From Coriobacterium glomerans PW2 (GTDB lineage Bacteria > Actinomycetota > Coriobacteriia > Coriobacteriales > Coriobacteriaceae), in contig NC_015389.1 in assembly GCF_000195315.1 (NCBI RefSeq), positions 372,001 to 436,000 of the forward strand: 64,000 bases of DNA, in the 5' to 3' direction. The translations under genes were made by a program, and so were the position numbers. The notes beneath the pieces are model-generated. The model was not told the DNA's origin. It was given only the letters and a program-made list of their open reading frames with translations, and made no database searches. Every line of letters begins with the position of its first letter. The stretch's first letter is position 1. Below, in pieces: positions 1 to 8,636 of the stretch.

Positions 1-719
1 GCGACGACACCTTCAACCATCGGGTGTTCTGCCTGGAGAACGATTCCGCCGATCCGACCGGCGGTTCTTGGATCGAGCGCGGTCGGGTCGATACCGGGAT
101 GGACACGTTCTCCCTGGATGCGACGAGCTTCGAGCATGACGGCGCTCAATATCTCGTCTGGGGCCAGCAGGACCTCGCCATCGAGGGCCACTCGAACCTC
201 TACATCGCACGCATGGCGAATCCCTGGACGCTCGCGACGGCACCGGTGATGATCGCCAAGCCCGAGTACGACTGGGAGTGCATCCGGTTCAAGGTGTGCG
301 AGGGCCCGGCGGTCATCGAGCATGCGGGCCGCATCCACATCACCTACTCCGCCTCCGGCACCGGCCCCGAGTACGCCGTCGGAATGCTCACCGCCGACGC
401 CGGAGCGGATCTGCTCGACGCCGCCTCATGGGTCAAATCGAGCACCCCGGTCTTCACGACCAATGAGGCGGCTCATCTGTTCGGGCCGGGGCACAATTCA
501 TTCACTGTAGACGAGGACGAGAAGACCGACATCATGGTCTACCACGTGCGCACCTACACCGAGATCAAGGGCGATCCGCTCTACGAGCCGAACCGGCAGG
601 CCTGCGCCAAGACGATCTCATGGAACGAGACCACCCCGGTGCTGGGAGAGCCCGCGCCCATGACGCGGTGGACCCCGGTCGACATCGCCGTGCTGCCTCC
701 GGACGGATCTCACGCATGA
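1..719 (+). CDS. Glycoside hydrolase family 43 protein (5' end outside window)
   Basis: C-terminal part of a family 43 glycosidase (five-bladed beta-propeller; members remove arabinosyl, xylosyl or related residues from glycans). The frame is open from base 3 and ends at the TGA at 717-719; the start lies outside the window. Family-like segments in order are FNHRVFCLEND, FSLDATSFEHDG, YLVWGQQD, SNLYIARMANPWTL, FKVCEGPAVIEH, ITYSASGTG and GPGHNSFT. The Glu in EGPAV sits where the family general acid is expected. An oligosaccharide symporter follows after 82 bp, so the substrate is probably imported and cleaved inside the cell. Subfamily and exact substrate cannot be assigned, and secretion cannot be judged without the N-terminus. 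Confidence 0.85.
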   Translation, partial: DDTFNHRVFCLENDSADPTGGSWIERGRVDTGMDTFSLDATSFEHDGAQYLVWGQQDLAIEGHSNLYIARMANPWTLATAPVMIAKPEYDWECIRFKVCEGPAVIEHAGRIHITYSASGTGPEYAVGMLTADAGADLLDAASWVKSSTPVFTTNEAAHLFGPGHNSFTVDEDEKTDIMVYHVRTYTEIKGDPLYEPNRQACAKTISWNETTPVLGEPAPMTRWTPVDIAVLPPDGSHA

Positions 720-801
720 TCGTGCATGGGGCGGGATTGCAAGACGCGTTCCGCGAAACGAGAACTGGACTATTTGATCTCAAGAATGCTGAGGCGATAT
801 C

Positions 802-2082
802 ATGAACTCACTTCGAAGACCGGTCTTTTGGAATTTCGGCCTCCTGTACTTCTTCTACTTCGCGACCTGGCAGCTATCCGCGACGTTTCTGCCCATGTGG
901 TTGCAGGACACCGCTGGAATGAATGCCATGAACATCGGCATCCTCAACACCATCGCCGCGCTCGGAGCACTCATCCTTCAACCGATCTTCGGACCGTTGC
1001 AGGACAAGCTCGCCTTGAAAAAGCACCTGTTCTATCTCGTGGTCATATGCATACTGTGTCTCGGACCACTGTTCAACTGGGTCTTTCTTCCTTTGATACG
1101 AGTCAACCAGATCGCGGGGGCCGCGGTCGCCGGCGGGTATCTGAGTCTGTGCCTGAACGGCGGCGTCGGCATCATCGAGGCCTATAACGAGCGCTCCTCA
1201 CGAGCGCACGATTTCGAGTACGGTCACGCGCGCCTCTTCGGTTCGCTGGCCGGAGCCACCGCATCGTTTGTGGGCGGCTTCATGTACGCGGCGAATCCCT
1301 CCTCGGTGTTCTGGGGCATGACGTTTTGCGGAGCGGTGCTCATCGTGCTCATCAGCTTGGTGCGCGTGCCGCAAGATGCGATGGAGCGCGCCGAGGGACT
1401 GCACGACGAGCAGCGCGTCGAGGTGACCCGGGAGGACTTCGCCAAGAACACGTGGAGAAACCGCAGCTTCTGGGGATTCGTTCTGCTCATCATCGGCTCG
1501 GCCACCATGTACGACATCTTCGACCAGCAGTTCGCCAACTACTTCTCAGCTATGTTCGTGCAGAACGGCATGGGCTCGCTCACCCAGGGCGAGGCCCTGT
1601 TCGCCAACGTCGTATCGATCCAGATACTCCTCGAAGCGCTGTTCATGGTCATCATGCCGGCGCTCATCAATCGGATCGGCGCCAAGACGGGTCTGATTCT
1701 CTATGGGCTCATTCTGTTCGTGCGCGTGCTCGGCTGCGCGTTCATCCCGAGCGTTCCGGTGCTCATCTTCTGGAGGCTGCTCGCCTCGCTTGAGATGCCC
1801 TTCATGCTCGTCTCGGTCATGAAGTACATCACGCGGGTGTTCGACAAGAAGGTCTCCGCGACGGTGTACATGTACGGATTCGGAACGGCCAAGCAGGTCG
1901 GTGTGTTCATCTTCTCGATCACCATGGGTGCGATGATCAACGGCATCGGGTTCAAACATGCATATCTCGTGCTCGCGGTCATCATCATCGTGCTGGTCGT
2001 GCTCGGGGCCTCCCTGATGCGCTCCGACGTCCTGAGTTCAGCGGAGGGGAAAGACGCGAAAAAAGGGGCGTCGCTCGCGTAG
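802..2082 (+). CDS. MFS oligosaccharide:H+ symporter (LacY-like family)
   Basis: 426-residue membrane permease with about 12 hydrophobic segments. It resembles the oligosaccharide:H+ symporter branch of the major facilitator superfamily (LacY, CscB, RafB, MelY). The N-terminus MNSLRRPVFWNFGLLYFFYF and the segment LQPIFGPLQDKLALKKHLF (loop 2-3 signature region) are typical. It probably imports the di- or oligosaccharide hydrolysed by the adjacent family 43 enzyme, and the LacI regulator downstream probably controls both. A strong hairpin 40 bases after the stop ends the transcript. The particular sugar is not evident. Confidence 0.85.
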   Translation: MNSLRRPVFWNFGLLYFFYFATWQLSATFLPMWLQDTAGMNAMNIGILNTIAALGALILQPIFGPLQDKLALKKHLFYLVVICILCLGPLFNWVFLPLIRVNQIAGAAVAGGYLSLCLNGGVGIIEAYNERSSRAHDFEYGHARLFGSLAGATASFVGGFMYAANPSSVFWGMTFCGAVLIVLISLVRVPQDAMERAEGLHDEQRVEVTREDFAKNTWRNRSFWGFVLLIIGSATMYDIFDQQFANYFSAMFVQNGMGSLTQGEALFANVVSIQILLEALFMVIMPALINRIGAKTGLILYGLILFVRVLGCAFIPSVPVLIFWRLLASLEMPFMLVSVMKYITRVFDKKVSATVYMYGFGTAKQVGVFIFSITMGAMINGIGFKHAYLVLAVIIIVLVVLGASLMRSDVLSSAEGKDAKKGASLA

Positions 2083-2121
2083 GTGCGATGTAGCCCGGCT
2101 CACGGTGTACCATGGAATCAT

Positions 2122-2148
2122 CCGGCTCGCATGACGTATGCGAGCCGG
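2122..2148 (+). terminator. Intrinsic terminator after the symporter gene
   Basis: Perfect 11-bp inverted repeat (2122-2132 with 2138-2148, arms CCGGCTCGCAT and its complement) around a 5-base loop, followed by TTCTTC. It lies between the symporter stop and the LacI start codon, so the regulator probably has its own promoter or is reached by readthrough. Confidence 0.7.
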
Positions 2149-2205
2149 TTCTTCATGATAATCGCGGCGCGGAGAAGCCGACGGGCACCCGAGGAGCATA
2201 GGAGC

Positions 2206-3219
2206 ATGCGCGAAAAGAAGATAACGATCAGAGATATCGCCGAACGCTCGGGTGTGTCGCGGGCGACCGTGTCGAGATATCTGAACGGAGGGCACTGGGT
2301 GAGCGGCGAGGCCGCCGCCCGGATCGGCCGGATCATCGACGAGACCGGCTATGTCGCCAACGAGAGCGCACGATCGCTCGCGACCGGACGCTCGAACTGC
2401 ATTGCGTTTCTGCTCGGTGAGCCCCAAGAGCTCCTGTTCGCGGACGCCAACTTCTCGACGCTGCTGAGATCGATCGCCGATGAGCTGGGGCGCAAGGGCA
2501 TGTCGCTGATCATGATGACCACCGACAGCGCCGCCGAGAGCCAGCGCAACATGAGATTTCTGCGCGCGGGACACGTCGACGGCGTGCTGCTCGTGGCCTG
2601 GCACTACGGTGCGCGAAAAGGGCTCATACGAGCCCTGCACGCGCAGGATATGCCCGTCGTGGTCGCCGAGTACCCTGCGACCGAGGCGCGTGCGACGAGC
2701 TACGTGCACGTGGATGACTATCAGGGCGCCGCCGAGGCGACTCGCTACCTCGCCGCGCGCGGAGCACGGCGCATCGCCATGATCGCCGGCCCGAAGGGCC
2801 CGTCCGGTTCGCTCGACCGCGTGCGCGGATACACCGATGCGCTGGCGGAACTGCGCCAAGGACCGCTGCTCGTGGAGCGCGGCGACTACTCGAAGCCGAG
2901 CGGTCGCGTCTGCGCCGCCCGCCTGCTGGATCGCGATCCGTCGATCGACGGGCTCTTCGCGGCCTCGGACGCCATGGCTATCGGGGCGATCCAGGCGCTG
3001 CGAGATCTCGGGCGCGATGTTCCGAGTGACGTTCAGGTCGTCGGCTTCGATGACCAGCAGCTGGCGCAGATCTCAGAGCCTCCGCTCACGACCATGCGCC
3101 AGCCGTTCCAAGAGATCGGCAGACGCATGGTTGACCAGCTCATCGATCTGATTCGCGGCGGAGCGCCGGTGGGAACGACGCTTCCGCTCGAACTCGTGGT
3201 ACGCGGCTCCACCCGGTAG
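2206..3219 (+). CDS. LacI-family transcriptional regulator
   Basis: 337-residue repressor. The N-terminal helix-turn-helix (KKITIRDIAERSGVSRATVS, then RYLNGGHWVSGE) is followed by a periplasmic-binding-protein-like effector domain. The ATG at 2206 is chosen because GAGGAG ends 9 bases upstream and the HTH begins directly after it; an ATG at 2083 would add about 40 unrelated residues and overlap the terminator. It probably senses a sugar and represses the symporter/glycosidase genes upstream. The characteristic C-terminal region VVGFDDQQLAQISEPPLTTM is present. Confidence 0.9.
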   Translation: MREKKITIRDIAERSGVSRATVSRYLNGGHWVSGEAAARIGRIIDETGYVANESARSLATGRSNCIAFLLGEPQELLFADANFSTLLRSIADELGRKGMSLIMMTTDSAAESQRNMRFLRAGHVDGVLLVAWHYGARKGLIRALHAQDMPVVVAEYPATEARATSYVHVDDYQGAAEATRYLAARGARRIAMIAGPKGPSGSLDRVRGYTDALAELRQGPLLVERGDYSKPSGRVCAARLLDRDPSIDGLFAASDAMAIGAIQALRDLGRDVPSDVQVVGFDDQQLAQISEPPLTTMRQPFQEIGRRMVDQLIDLIRGGAPVGTTLPLELVVRGSTR

Positions 3220-3272
3220 GCAGACCTCGCCGAGCGCGGCCGCCGCCGGCCGACCGGGGGCGCGCAGCGGGC

Positions 3273-5057
3273 TCAGCGCTTCGCTTCGGCTGCGCTGCGC
3301 TTGAGCATGGTCCACAGGGTGGTGCGGCTGATGCCGAGCGTTGACGCCGCCGCCGTTCGGTTGCCGCCGTAGCTCTCGACGACCAGCCGGGCGATCTCAG
3401 CGGTCGTTTCGGACAGCGGTTTCAGCAGATCGAGCATCGAGCCGGTCTCCGTGCTCGTCGAGGTCGCGAAGCGCGCCGTCGCATCGCGGTTGAGCGCCTC
3501 GCGCACGGCGGCGGCGGTGATGATTCCCTCATCGGCAGCCGCGTAAGCCCAGTTGAGCACCTGTTTGAACTGGAAGAGGTTGCGCGGCCAATGGTAGGCG
3601 TCCACGATGGTCGCCGCGTCGAGATCGAGCGTCGGCGCGGGCCTTCCGTCCCTGTGCGCCAGCGAGGCGAGATAGCGCTCCGCCGCATCGGCGGGAATGT
3701 GCGCGCGGCGCAGAGGCGGCACCGCGACCCCGAAGCAGTTGAGCTGCTCTGAAAAGCGTCTGGCCATCTCCGAGGTGCAGGCTTTCGCGTCGAAGCTCGC
3801 GGAGAAGATGAGCTTGCTGCGATCGGCAACCAGCGAGCGCTGGATGGTGCCGAGCAGCTCGCGGGCGCGTGCGGGCGCAAGCGCGTGCAGCCCGTGGAAA
3901 TGAATGCACGCACCGGACTCGTAGAGCGCCGACCGATAGCTTCTGAGGAGGAACTCCCAGCTCTTGTCGTCGAGCAGGTCGCACTCCACCTCGATGAAGG
4001 GTTCGCCGGCATACGCGCTCAGCAGGTAGAGCAGCCGCGCGATCTGCATCTTGCCGCTACCCGCCTCACCCTCCAGAAGAACCGGTCGCAAGTCCGCGCC
4101 TGCCTGTCTCAGAATCGGTTCCAGCTCCATGCCGGCACCGAGCAGCGAATAGGTGCTGTCATGATACATCCTGTCCACATCGTCCGGGCTGCGGTACTCG
4201 ATTCCGCAGAATCGGTCCTTGCCCGGTACGCTTTGCGAGGTGATCGTGAACGCGACGGTTCTTTCGCTCGCCGTGTTCTGGACGAGCGCGCGGACGGTGA
4301 AGATCGTCTTATCGTGCCGGAATATGAAGCGTTTCGGAGGAGCGTCCTGCTGGGCGTAACGCGCCAGATCCTCCAACAGCGGCATCTCTTTTTCCGAGAG
4401 GCTCGTGTAGGCCAGCTCGCCGCTCGTGTTGTAGATGGCGACTCGGATACCCTGGTTTCTGATGATGTCGCGGAGCAGGTGCGCGGTCTGCAGGGATCTG
4501 CGCGTGCTCGAAGAGATGAGCATCGCGCGCTCGAATGCGCCCCGTACGCTGTCCTGCCCGGATCTCAGCAGGTGAACGCGCATATCTCGTCGAGCCGCCG
4601 TCTCGCGGGAAACCAGATCACCCACGATGAGCGTATAGTCGCCTTCGGCGATGTCGTCGAGTGCGAGCTCGATCTCGTCTTCGAAGGCGATGGGGAACGT
4701 GTCGATCGCCATGCCCAGGATCTCAGCCGCGACGGGGATGTTCTTCAGTGTGCTCTCGAAGCCGACCGCAGCGATGCGGGCGCCTCTCGTCTCGAGATCG
4801 CGCAGGGTCATCAAGATGTCGACAGCGCTGAGCTCGATCGAGATGATCGGCAGAGAGAACTCGTCTTCAAGGACCTGAGCGGTGCCGCCGCGCGAGATCA
4901 CGGCATCGAAGTCCATATGCAGAAAATCGAGGGCGGAGGCGAACGCCTCGTCGAGGTTGCCATGCGTGAAGGTCACGCATGCATCGGGAAACTGCTGTGC
5001 GACCTCCTCCATGGTGGGGAGAAGTTCCCGGTAGGGAGCGACGGCAAGTATGTTCAT
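3273..5057 (-). CDS. PrpR-N / degenerate AAA+ / Fis-HTH transcriptional regulator
   Basis: 594-residue regulator divergent from the acid-sugar genes. Residues about 1-170 resemble the PrpR N-terminal sensor (MNILAVAPYRELLPTM; VISRGGTAQVL; IAAVGFESTLKNIP). About 320-480 is an AAA+ domain with an intact P-loop (GEAGSGK, about 330-336), but no GAFTGA sigma-54 contact loop is seen and the Walker B region reads CIHFHGLHAL instead of a hydrophobic stretch ending in DE. The C-terminus (about 557-587, ESYGGNRTAAASTLGISRTT) is a Fis-type helix-turn-helix. The start at 5057 has GGGGGA just upstream; a further upstream ATG at 5090 would lie inside an operator-like repeat. It probably activates or represses the divergent operon using a conventional sigma factor. 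Confidence 0.8.
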   Translation of the reverse strand: MNILAVAPYRELLPTMEEVAQQFPDACVTFTHGNLDEAFASALDFLHMDFDAVISRGGTAQVLEDEFSLPIISIELSAVDILMTLRDLETRGARIAAVGFESTLKNIPVAAEILGMAIDTFPIAFEDEIELALDDIAEGDYTLIVGDLVSRETAARRDMRVHLLRSGQDSVRGAFERAMLISSSTRRSLQTAHLLRDIIRNQGIRVAIYNTSGELAYTSLSEKEMPLLEDLARYAQQDAPPKRFIFRHDKTIFTVRALVQNTASERTVAFTITSQSVPGKDRFCGIEYRSPDDVDRMYHDSTYSLLGAGMELEPILRQAGADLRPVLLEGEAGSGKMQIARLLYLLSAYAGEPFIEVECDLLDDKSWEFLLRSYRSALYESGACIHFHGLHALAPARARELLGTIQRSLVADRSKLIFSASFDAKACTSEMARRFSEQLNCFGVAVPPLRRAHIPADAAERYLASLAHRDGRPAPTLDLDAATIVDAYHWPRNLFQFKQVLNWAYAAADEGIITAAAVREALNRDATARFATSTSTETGSMLDLLKPLSETTAEIARLVVESYGGNRTAAASTLGISRTTLWTMLKRSAAEAKR

Positions 5058-5083
5058 TGATCCCCCTGTTGCCTCCTCGTGTC

Positions 5084-5100
5084 TGTTCATATTCTGAACA
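5084..5100. promoter_or_regulatory. Operator-like inverted repeat, site 1 (TGTTCA-N5-TGAACA)
   Basis: Perfect 6-bp inverted repeat, TGTTCATATTCTGAACA, 27 bases upstream of the regulator start. A near copy lies 32 bp away, centre to centre. Probably bound by the Fis-type HTH of the divergent regulator (inference). Confidence 0.55.
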
Positions 5101-5115
5101 TAGAAATACTAGCAT

Positions 5116-5132
5116 CGTTCATATTATAAACA
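5116..5132. promoter_or_regulatory. Operator-like inverted repeat, site 2 (CGTTCATATTATAAACA)
   Basis: Imperfect copy of site 1: 14 of 17 positions match TGTTCATATTCTGAACA. The centres are 32 bp apart, about three helical turns, so two dimers would sit on the same DNA face. It lies about 88 bases before the kinase start. Confidence 0.5.
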
Positions 5133-5219
5133 AATTGATGACTTGCGTCGCTATTCGTTCGCAAGCGGAGTCCATACCATGGAACGCGAACCATCCACCT
5201 CTCAGAGGAGTTCCAAAGC

Positions 5220-6497
5220 GTGGTCGATATCCTCATCATCGCAGACGATCTGACCGGAGCCATCGATGCCTCCGCTCCTCTCATCGGGGCGGGCGTGGAG
5301 ATTCTCACCGAGTATGAGGACGACTCCGGTGCCGTCTGTGCCAACGCTTCAGCACGAGTGCTGTCGATCAACGCCGACACACGGCATCTTGGTGCCGATG
5401 AGGCCCGCGAGCGGGTCGGTCGTCTGGTTCGAGATGCACTTTCCGCCGGCGTGGGCATCATCGTCAAGAAGACGGATTCAGCGTTGCGCGGCAACGTCGG
5501 AGCCGAGCTGGCGGGTGCGCTGAGCGCATCGGGCGAGCAGGCGATCCATTTCATGCCGGCGTTTCCGGGCATGCATCGCGTGACGCGGGAGGGGATCCAA
5601 TATGTTGACGGGGCCCCCGTGCACGAGAGCGTATTCGCTGATGATCCGTTCGAGCCGGTCCGCGTTTCCCGCGTTGCGGAGATCGTCGCCGAGGGCACGA
5701 AGACGCCCGTCACGCTCGTGCAGGAGACGCAGGCGCCGCCCGAGCATGTCGAGGGCATCATCGTCTACGACGCGACTTCGGATGATGGCCTGTACACACG
5801 GGTCACCGGAATGCTCCACGCGCGCGGCGCGCTCATGCTCGCCGGGTGCGCGGCGCTTGTCGCCGCGCTTGCCCGCGCACTCGATATCCCGAGCGCGTCG
5901 ACGCTTCCGAGAAGCACCGATAAGTCGACGCTTGCTTTCTGCGGCAGCGTCAACGCGGTCTCGGTCGACCAATGCGCCTGCGCGCGAGAGGCTGCCGCCC
6001 CGGTCAAAGCGCTCACGGCCGCCCAGATACTGGATGCGAGATGGACCCGGACAGCCGAGTTCGCAGCCTTCGCCCGCGATGTCTCCGAGATGCTCGCCAG
6101 CGCGCCTCTCGCAGTCGTCGACGCGAGCGCGCATGTCTGCGCGGGCATAGCCGATGCGGACGCAGATGCCGCCGATGAGGCTGACGCCATCGCTCATCTT
6201 CGCGAGCTCGTCTCAGATAACCTCGGTCACGTGCTCGCGAGGCTCCTCGAGCTCACAGAAGCGGAGAACGTCCTCGTCATGGGTGGCGACATTCTGCTCG
6301 CGATGTTGCATGCGCTTCACATCGATTGCATGCAACCCATAGCCGAGCTCAGTGCCGGCGTCGTCGTCTCCCGCCTCGACCTGCCCGGACGCAGCATACG
6401 TGTCATCTCGAAGTCCGGGGGCTTCGGCCAACGGGATCTGTTCCTATACGTCGCCGATATCCTCTCAAAGGGCTCTTACGAGTCTTGTATGAAATGA
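5220..6497 (+). CDS. Four-carbon acid sugar kinase family protein (DUF1537)
   Basis: 425-residue member of the DUF1537/OtnK-DtnK kinases, which phosphorylate threonate, erythronate or 3-oxo-tetronate at O4. The N-terminal motif DILIIADDLTGAIDASAPL is the family hallmark; KKTDSALRGNVGAELAGAL and the C-terminal nucleotide-binding part ISKSGGFGQ fit as well. A GTG start is chosen because AGAGGAG lies 9 bases upstream. It is the first gene of the operon and is followed after 33 bases by an iron alcohol dehydrogenase. Together with the PdxA homologue downstream this suggests tetronate catabolism to dihydroxyacetone phosphate. The true substrate is not determined. Confidence 0.85.
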   Translation: MVDILIIADDLTGAIDASAPLIGAGVEILTEYEDDSGAVCANASARVLSINADTRHLGADEARERVGRLVRDALSAGVGIIVKKTDSALRGNVGAELAGALSASGEQAIHFMPAFPGMHRVTREGIQYVDGAPVHESVFADDPFEPVRVSRVAEIVAEGTKTPVTLVQETQAPPEHVEGIIVYDATSDDGLYTRVTGMLHARGALMLAGCAALVAALARALDIPSASTLPRSTDKSTLAFCGSVNAVSVDQCACAREAAAPVKALTAAQILDARWTRTAEFAAFARDVSEMLASAPLAVVDASAHVCAGIADADADAADEADAIAHLRELVSDNLGHVLARLLELTEAENVLVMGGDILLAMLHALHIDCMQPIAELSAGVVVSRLDLPGRSIRVISKSGGFGQRDLFLYVADILSKGSYESCMK

Positions 6498-6530
6498 CCG
6501 GGATCTCATCATCGAAAAAGGAGTTGCACC

Positions 6531-7685
6531 ATGCTCGAATCGTATGCCCTCAAACTTCCAGGTTCTGTTATCGCGGGCAAGGATGCCCTAGGCGGACTCA
6601 CAGGCATTCTCGAGATGCGCTCGGCTGAGCACGTTGCCCTGTTCTGCGATGCCGCCATCTGGAACCTCGGTCTGGCCGAGCCCGTCCTCGAGGTCATCAG
6701 ACGCACCGGCGCTCGGGTGGATGTCACGCGCGATCTGGTGCCCGAGCCGACCTATCACGATGTCGAGCGCAGCGTCGCCTGGTTTCGCGCGACCGGCGCC
6801 GAGATCATTGTGGCCATCGGAGGGGGCTCCGCGATGGATGCCGCGAAGCTCGCGAGCGTTCTCGCCACCGACGAGTACTCGATCACCGATCTGCTCGAGG
6901 ACCCCTCGCTTGCGCGAAAGCAGACGCCCACGGTGATGATCCCCACCACAGCCGGCACCGGAGCCGAGGTGACGCCGAATGCGATCGTCGCCGTGCCCGA
7001 GCGCGAGCTCAAGATCGGCATCGTGAGCGACGCGATGATGGCTGACGCCGTCATCCTCGACGTCGAGTTCATCCGGGGACTTCCCCGTCCGATCGCCGCG
7101 GCGACCGGGCTCGATGCGCTGTGCCATGCGATCGAGTGCTACACGAGCACCAAGGCAAACCCGTTCAGCGACATCTTCGCGCTCGAGGCGCTCGATCTGA
7201 TTCTTTCAAACATCGAGGCTGCGTGCGACGACGTCTCTGCGCTCGAGGCGAAGCGCGCCATGCAGCTCGCAAGCTTCTACGCCGGCTTCGCGATCACCGC
7301 ATCCGGGACGACGGCGGTTCATGCTCTGAGCTATCCGCTCGGGGGGCGCTATCACGTCGCGCACGGTGTCTCGAACGCCATTCTGCTCATGCCCGTCATG
7401 CGCTTCAACGAGCCGGTCGTGCGCGCGCGCCTCGCCGTCGCCTACGATCGCTGCATCGGCGGCGAGGCGACAACCGAGCGAGAGAAGAGCGCAGCCCTGC
7501 TCGATCGCATGGACGCTATCGTGCGCCATCTGGACATGCCCGCCAACCTGGCGGAGCTCGGCGTGGACGAGGTCGATCTCGACGGACTCGTGGCGTCGGG
7601 CATGGGTGTGACCCGCCTGCTCCATAACAACGCTCGCCCGCTTACGGCGGAAGACGCGCGAGCCATCTACCAGCAGATCATCTAA
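6531..7685 (+). CDS. Iron-containing alcohol dehydrogenase
   Basis: 384-residue group III (Fe-dependent) dehydrogenase, NAD(P)-linked. Visible features are the dinucleotide-binding segment VAIGGGSAMDAAKLAS, PTTAGTGAEVTPNAI, and the metal site region GLDALCHAIECY together with HALSYPLGGRYHVAHG, which supply the Asp and His ligands. Length is normal for the family. GAAAAAGGAG precedes the ATG by a few bases. In this operon it could oxidise a hydroxy-acid or reduce a semialdehyde made by the neighbouring aldolase; which of these cannot be told from sequence. Confidence 0.9.
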   Translation: MLESYALKLPGSVIAGKDALGGLTGILEMRSAEHVALFCDAAIWNLGLAEPVLEVIRRTGARVDVTRDLVPEPTYHDVERSVAWFRATGAEIIVAIGGGSAMDAAKLASVLATDEYSITDLLEDPSLARKQTPTVMIPTTAGTGAEVTPNAIVAVPERELKIGIVSDAMMADAVILDVEFIRGLPRPIAAATGLDALCHAIECYTSTKANPFSDIFALEALDLILSNIEAACDDVSALEAKRAMQLASFYAGFAITASGTTAVHALSYPLGGRYHVAHGVSNAILLMPVMRFNEPVVRARLAVAYDRCIGGEATTEREKSAALLDRMDAIVRHLDMPANLAELGVDEVDLDGLVASGMGVTRLLHNNARPLTAEDARAIYQQII

Positions 7686-7740
7686 GCGCGCTTGCAAAGG
7701 GCGCGAACGATCGCGCTTCGGCGCGGAAGGGAGGAAGGCC

Positions 7741-8634
7741 ATGCCCGAACTCAAAGGAATCATCGTCCCTCTGGTCACCCCGTTTCATGAGGATGAATCC
7801 GTCAACGTCGAGGAGCTGCGCCACCAGGCGGAGCGTCAGGTGAACGCGGGGATTCACGCGATCTTCTGCTTCGGTACGAACGGCGAAGGCTACATCTTGT
7901 CGGGAGCGGAGAAGAAGCTCATTCTCGAGAACGTGATCGATCAAGTCGCCGGTCGCGTGCCGGTCTACGCGGGCACGGGATGCATCTCGACGCGTGAGAC
8001 CATCGAGCAGTCCAAGATGGCGGAGGCCGCGGGGGCCGATGTGCTGTCCATCATCACGCCGTCGTTCGCCGCCGCGAGCCAGATCGAGCTCATCCGCCAC
8101 TATACGGCCGTCGCCGCTGCGGTTGATCTGCCGATCGTGCTGTACAACATCCCCGCTCGCACGGGCAACCGGCTGGAGCCGGCAACCGTGGCCGAGCTCG
8201 CCGACATCGACAACATCGTCGGCGCGAAGGATTCCTCCGGCGACTGGGACAACCTGAAGGCATACATCGATCTGACGCAGGACAAGGACTTCTCAGTGCT
8301 CTGCGGCAACGATGCGCTCATCCTGCGGGCGCTGCGCGCCGGAGCCACCGGGTCGATCGCCGGGTGCGCGAACGTGTACCCCGAAAACATGGTCGGCATC
8401 TACGAGCGGTGGGCTGCCGGCGATGAGAAGGGAGCTGACGTCTGTCAGCAAAACGTGGTCCCGCTGCGCAAATGCTTCGCATACGGAAATCCCAACACCG
8501 TCGTGAAGGTCGCCGTCGGTCTGCTCGGCTATCCCGTGGGCAAGTGCCGCGCGCCCTTCAACTACCTGCCCGAGGATGGCATCCGGGCGCTGCGCGAGAC
8601 GCTCGACGCCGATCGCGCGCGGGGGGTGCGCTGA
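7741..8634 (+). CDS. Dihydrodipicolinate synthase/N-acetylneuraminate lyase family aldolase
   Basis: 297-residue class I aldolase of the DapA/NanA superfamily. It has the GTNGEGYIL motif (usual GTTGE), the catalytic-relay tyrosine in YNIPARTG, and the Schiff-base lysine in VGAKDSSGDW. A catabolic role, such as cleaving or dehydrating a 2-keto-3-deoxy acid, is more likely than lysine synthesis because it sits inside an acid-sugar operon. The Shine-Dalgarno GGGAGGAAGG is immediately upstream. The stop is followed after two bases by the next ATG, so the genes are tightly linked. Confidence 0.85.
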   Translation: MPELKGIIVPLVTPFHEDESVNVEELRHQAERQVNAGIHAIFCFGTNGEGYILSGAEKKLILENVIDQVAGRVPVYAGTGCISTRETIEQSKMAEAAGADVLSIITPSFAAASQIELIRHYTAVAAAVDLPIVLYNIPARTGNRLEPATVAELADIDNIVGAKDSSGDWDNLKAYIDLTQDKDFSVLCGNDALILRALRAGATGSIAGCANVYPENMVGIYERWAAGDEKGADVCQQNVVPLRKCFAYGNPNTVVKVAVGLLGYPVGKCRAPFNYLPEDGIRALRETLDADRARGVR

Positions 8635-8636
8635 GC

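Noticed and set aside
3885-5060. 391-codon plus-strand frame over the PrpR-type regulator
   Set aside because: Shadow of a gene with clear P-loop and HTH; no recognisable protein features.
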